Shown in pieces: positions 62,251-64,000 of a DNA stretch of 64,000 nt. Origin of the DNA: Zavarzinella formosa DSM 19928 (GTDB taxonomy: Bacteria > Planctomycetota > Planctomycetia > Gemmatales > Gemmataceae). The number at the start of each line of letters is the position of its first letter. Position 1 is the stretch's first letter. The stretch spans positions 761,670 through 825,669 of the forward strand of contig NZ_JH636439.1 of NCBI RefSeq assembly GCF_000255705.1, written 5' to 3'. The notes beneath the pieces are model-generated. The model was not told the DNA's origin and did not search any database. It saw nothing but the letters and a program-made list of their open reading frames with translations. A program made the translations under genes and the position numbers.

Positions 62251-63597
62251 ATGGGCCGATTCCTGATGCTGGCGGGCATCTTGTTCAGCGCCGGATTGCT
62301 CACAGCCAAGGAACCCGCCCAGCCGAGACATGAGCCGAAACCGAGTTTTTTGGCTAACGACCAAATCAAACTCGGTGTGGATTTGAATGTCGGTGGAGCG
62401 ATCACTTATCTGAGCGTCGCCGGGCGGGACGACAACATCGTGAACAACTGGGACTGGGGCCGGCAAATCCAGATGTCCCACTACGCCGGTCCGGTTCCCT
62501 TCGTCGTTGGCGACAAAAAACCGGCCGATCATTGGAAGCATCTGGGTTGGAATCCGGTGCAGGCCGGGGATGATTTCCGGAATCCTTCCAAAGTGTGGGA
62601 TTCACGGAATGATGGCAAAGAGATTTATGTGAAGTGCGCGCCGATGCAGTGGCCGCTGAACAATGTTCCGGCCGATTGCACGTTTGAATCGTGGATTTCC
62701 TTGGAAGGTTCGACCGCCAAAGTGCGGAGCAAGATCACACTCAACCGCGAAGACAAGACGTTTTATCCGGCCCGGATGCAGGAACTTCCGGCTGTTTATG
62801 TGAATGCTCCCTACCACCGCTTGATGACCTGCAAGGGAGAAAAACCTCAGACCAACGAGAAACTGTCGCAAATCACCTATGTGCCGACGCGGGATCAACC
62901 GTGGACGAGTTGGTTCGCCGGGGAGTGTTGGGCGGCACTGGTGAACGACGATGATTTCGGCCTTGGCGTCTGCCATCCCGGCTGTCATCGCTTCAGCGGC
63001 GGTTTTGCCGGCAAGCCCGGTCCCGGCGGCACCCATGATTCAAGCACGGGTTATCTCGCCCCCAATTTTGTCGAACATCTCGACCATCACGGCGAATACG
63101 AGTTCACCTATTTCCTGATTGTCGGCAAACTCGCGGACATCCGGACAGAGGCTTTGAAAAGACTTCCCAAACCGGCCATCCCAAGCTGGACTTTCACCAA
63201 AGACCGCCAAAACTGGTATTACCTGAACGCTCGTGATTCCGGTTGGCCAATTCAAAATGGGCTCGCCGTCGAATTGTCGAAGGAAGATCCGCAGCTCATC
63301 AGCCCGACCTTTTGCGTTCCAGCCGCCGATGTGCCAATGTTTCGCCTCGCGGCCGCGTTTAAAGGAAAAGAGCCAAAGGCTCAACTCTTTTGGGCCACTC
63401 ATGAAAAGCCCGGATTTGCGGAGGCCAGATCCCTGACGTTCCTGCTCAATCCGGACGGCGAATATCGAGATTACGCCATCAAATTGGCTGGCCACCCGGA
63501 ATGGAAGGGAACCATCACCGACCTGCGATTTGATCCCACTCCTTCCGGTGCGGAGAGAACGAGCATCAAGATCAAATCGATGGCGTTGGGAAAGTGA
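62251..63597 (+). CDS. Secreted protein of unknown function (448 aa)
   Basis: Start ATG 62251 with GGAG 7 nt upstream; an in-frame ATG at 62206 is earlier. Signal peptide MGRFLMLAGILFSAGLLTA. The body reads IKLGVDLNVGGAITYLS, NNWDWGRQIQMSHYAGP, FESWISLEGSTAKVRSKITLNR, ARMQELPAVYVNAPYHRLM and CWAALVNDDDFGLGVCHPG; the last 150 residues carry a beta-sandwich-like part (MFRLAAAFKGKEPKAQLFWATHE). The first part resembles beta-sandwich folds such as galactose mutarotase-like proteins, but I cannot assign it. A hairpin follows the gene. Confidence 0.8.
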   Translation: MGRFLMLAGILFSAGLLTAKEPAQPRHEPKPSFLANDQIKLGVDLNVGGAITYLSVAGRDDNIVNNWDWGRQIQMSHYAGPVPFVVGDKKPADHWKHLGWNPVQAGDDFRNPSKVWDSRNDGKEIYVKCAPMQWPLNNVPADCTFESWISLEGSTAKVRSKITLNREDKTFYPARMQELPAVYVNAPYHRLMTCKGEKPQTNEKLSQITYVPTRDQPWTSWFAGECWAALVNDDDFGLGVCHPGCHRFSGGFAGKPGPGGTHDSSTGYLAPNFVEHLDHHGEYEFTYFLIVGKLADIRTEALKRLPKPAIPSWTFTKDRQNWYYLNARDSGWPIQNGLAVELSKEDPQLISPTFCVPAADVPMFRLAAAFKGKEPKAQLFWATHEKPGFAEARSLTFLLNPDGEYRDYAIKLAGHPEWKGTITDLRFDPTPSGAERTSIKIKSMALGK

Positions 63598-63613
63598 TTC
63601 ATCATGTTAATGA

Positions 63614-63650
63614 CAAGAGGCCGGAATCGCAGGACGATTCCGGCCTCTTG
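63614..63650. terminator. Bidirectional terminator after the 448-aa gene
   Basis: CAAGAGGCCGGAATCG and CGATTCCGGCCTCTTG form a perfect 16-bp stem with a 5-nt loop, followed by TTTT on the plus strand. It lies between convergent genes (stops 63597 and 63679). Confidence 0.9.
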
Positions 63651-63678
63651 TTTTACGGTTCAAAACGGAACACTTGGT

Positions 63679-64000
63679 TCAAGCCTTTTCCGTAATCTCC
63701 CAGCCCTTGCGGTATTCCTTGCTCACCATCAGGTTGGCGGCCGCGTCGTTGGTGATCTTCAAGGTGGCGGCATCGAATTCGAGCTTCTTGCCGGACCGGA
63801 TGGCGATGTTTCCGAGCAGGATGGCTTCGGTCAGCATCCCGGCGATGTCAAAGTTCGAGTAGGCGACTTCCGGCTTGCCATCCCGGATGGCCTTCGCCCA
63901 TTCGTCCTTCATCCCCTGATCGCCCCGGCCATTGATCGGCAGGCGTTCCGGTTTGCCCAAGTTTGCCACTTCGGTTCCGATGATACGGAATTGAGCGCCG
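63679..64000 (-). CDS. Gfo/Idh/MocA-family oxidoreductase, C-terminal part (cut by window edge)
   Basis: The last 106 codons of a minus-strand gene that runs off the right edge. The sequence QFRIIGTEVANLGKPERL, GMKDEWAKAIRDGKPEVAYSNFDIAGMLTEAILLGNIAIRSGKKLEFDA and NLMVSKEYRKGWEI is that of the C-terminal domain of planctomycete Gfo/Idh/MocA NAD(P)-dependent sugar or inositol oxidoreductases. The Rossmann N-terminal domain and catalytic Lys/His lie outside. No internal GTG or ATG in the window can be called the start. Confidence 0.85.
   Translation of the reverse strand, partial: GAQFRIIGTEVANLGKPERLPINGRGDQGMKDEWAKAIRDGKPEVAYSNFDIAGMLTEAILLGNIAIRSGKKLEFDAATLKITNDAAANLMVSKEYRKGWEITEKA

Overview
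The window looks like chromosomal DNA of a planctomycete (Planctomycetota, most likely a Gemmataceae-type lineage). This is inferred from gene families largely confined to that phylum: paired cytochrome-like DUF1549/DUF1553 + DUF1501 genes, DUF1587-1595-1592-1588-1585 + DUF1552 genes, tandem DUF1080 domains, a TIGR03067-type small secreted protein, and many secreted proteins of no known function. No rRNA, tRNA, CRISPR array, insertion sequence or phage gene was seen. Both window edges cut a gene (a DapA/NanA-family lyase at the left, a Gfo/Idh/MocA oxidoreductase at the right).

Layout. 1-5 kb: a partial lyase, a secreted glycerophosphodiesterase, then a small minus-strand cluster encoding a JAB/JAMM metalloprotease, a 60-residue protein and an E2-like (UBC-fold) protein, with no E1 or ubiquitin-like gene next to it. 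After this comes a membrane-anchored coiled-coil protein. 5-14 kb: a giant TPR lipoprotein, an SMP-30/leucine-rich-repeat fusion and a Pro-rich protein with an LptA-like end. 14-18 kb: a 2-hydroxyacid dehydrogenase, a DyP peroxidase and a partner protein with a duplicated domain. 18-22 kb: treZ and a GH37 trehalase overlapping by 4 nt, then small genes and a CheY-like regulator. 23-35 kb: a CocE/NonD hydrolase and two back-to-back planctomycete cytochrome/sulfatase-like cassettes, followed by a mosaic EF-hand/redoxin/cytochrome/monooxygenase-like protein.

35-44 kb: a complete F-type ATP synthase operon on the minus strand (atpZ-atpI-atpB-atpE-atpF-atpH-atpA-atpG ... atpD-atpC). It is interrupted between atpG and atpD by a toxin-antitoxin pair, whose toxin carries an in-frame UGA, and by a DUF1569 gene. 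44-53 kb: argS, rsfS, a PGDH-like gene, DUF1080, TIGR03067-like and DUF1552 genes, a glycine-rich RRM protein, an RluA-type pseudouridine synthase and an HU protein with a long tail. 53-60 kb: a glycosyltransferase and a full 2-oxoglutarate dehydrogenase operon (odhA-odhB-lpdA) with an unusual heptanucleotide inverted repeat before lpdA. 60-64 kb: a small hypothetical gene, a stand-alone secretin-like gene, a secreted protein of unknown function and the partial oxidoreductase.

The most unusual item is the JAB / small protein / E2 cluster at about 1.2-3.2 kb. A 49-codon leader frame reaches the JAB frame through a sequence that fits a -1 slippery heptamer. Next are the toxin-antitoxin insertion in the atp operon, a 68-bp perfect palindrome used as a two-way terminator, and the DyP partner protein.
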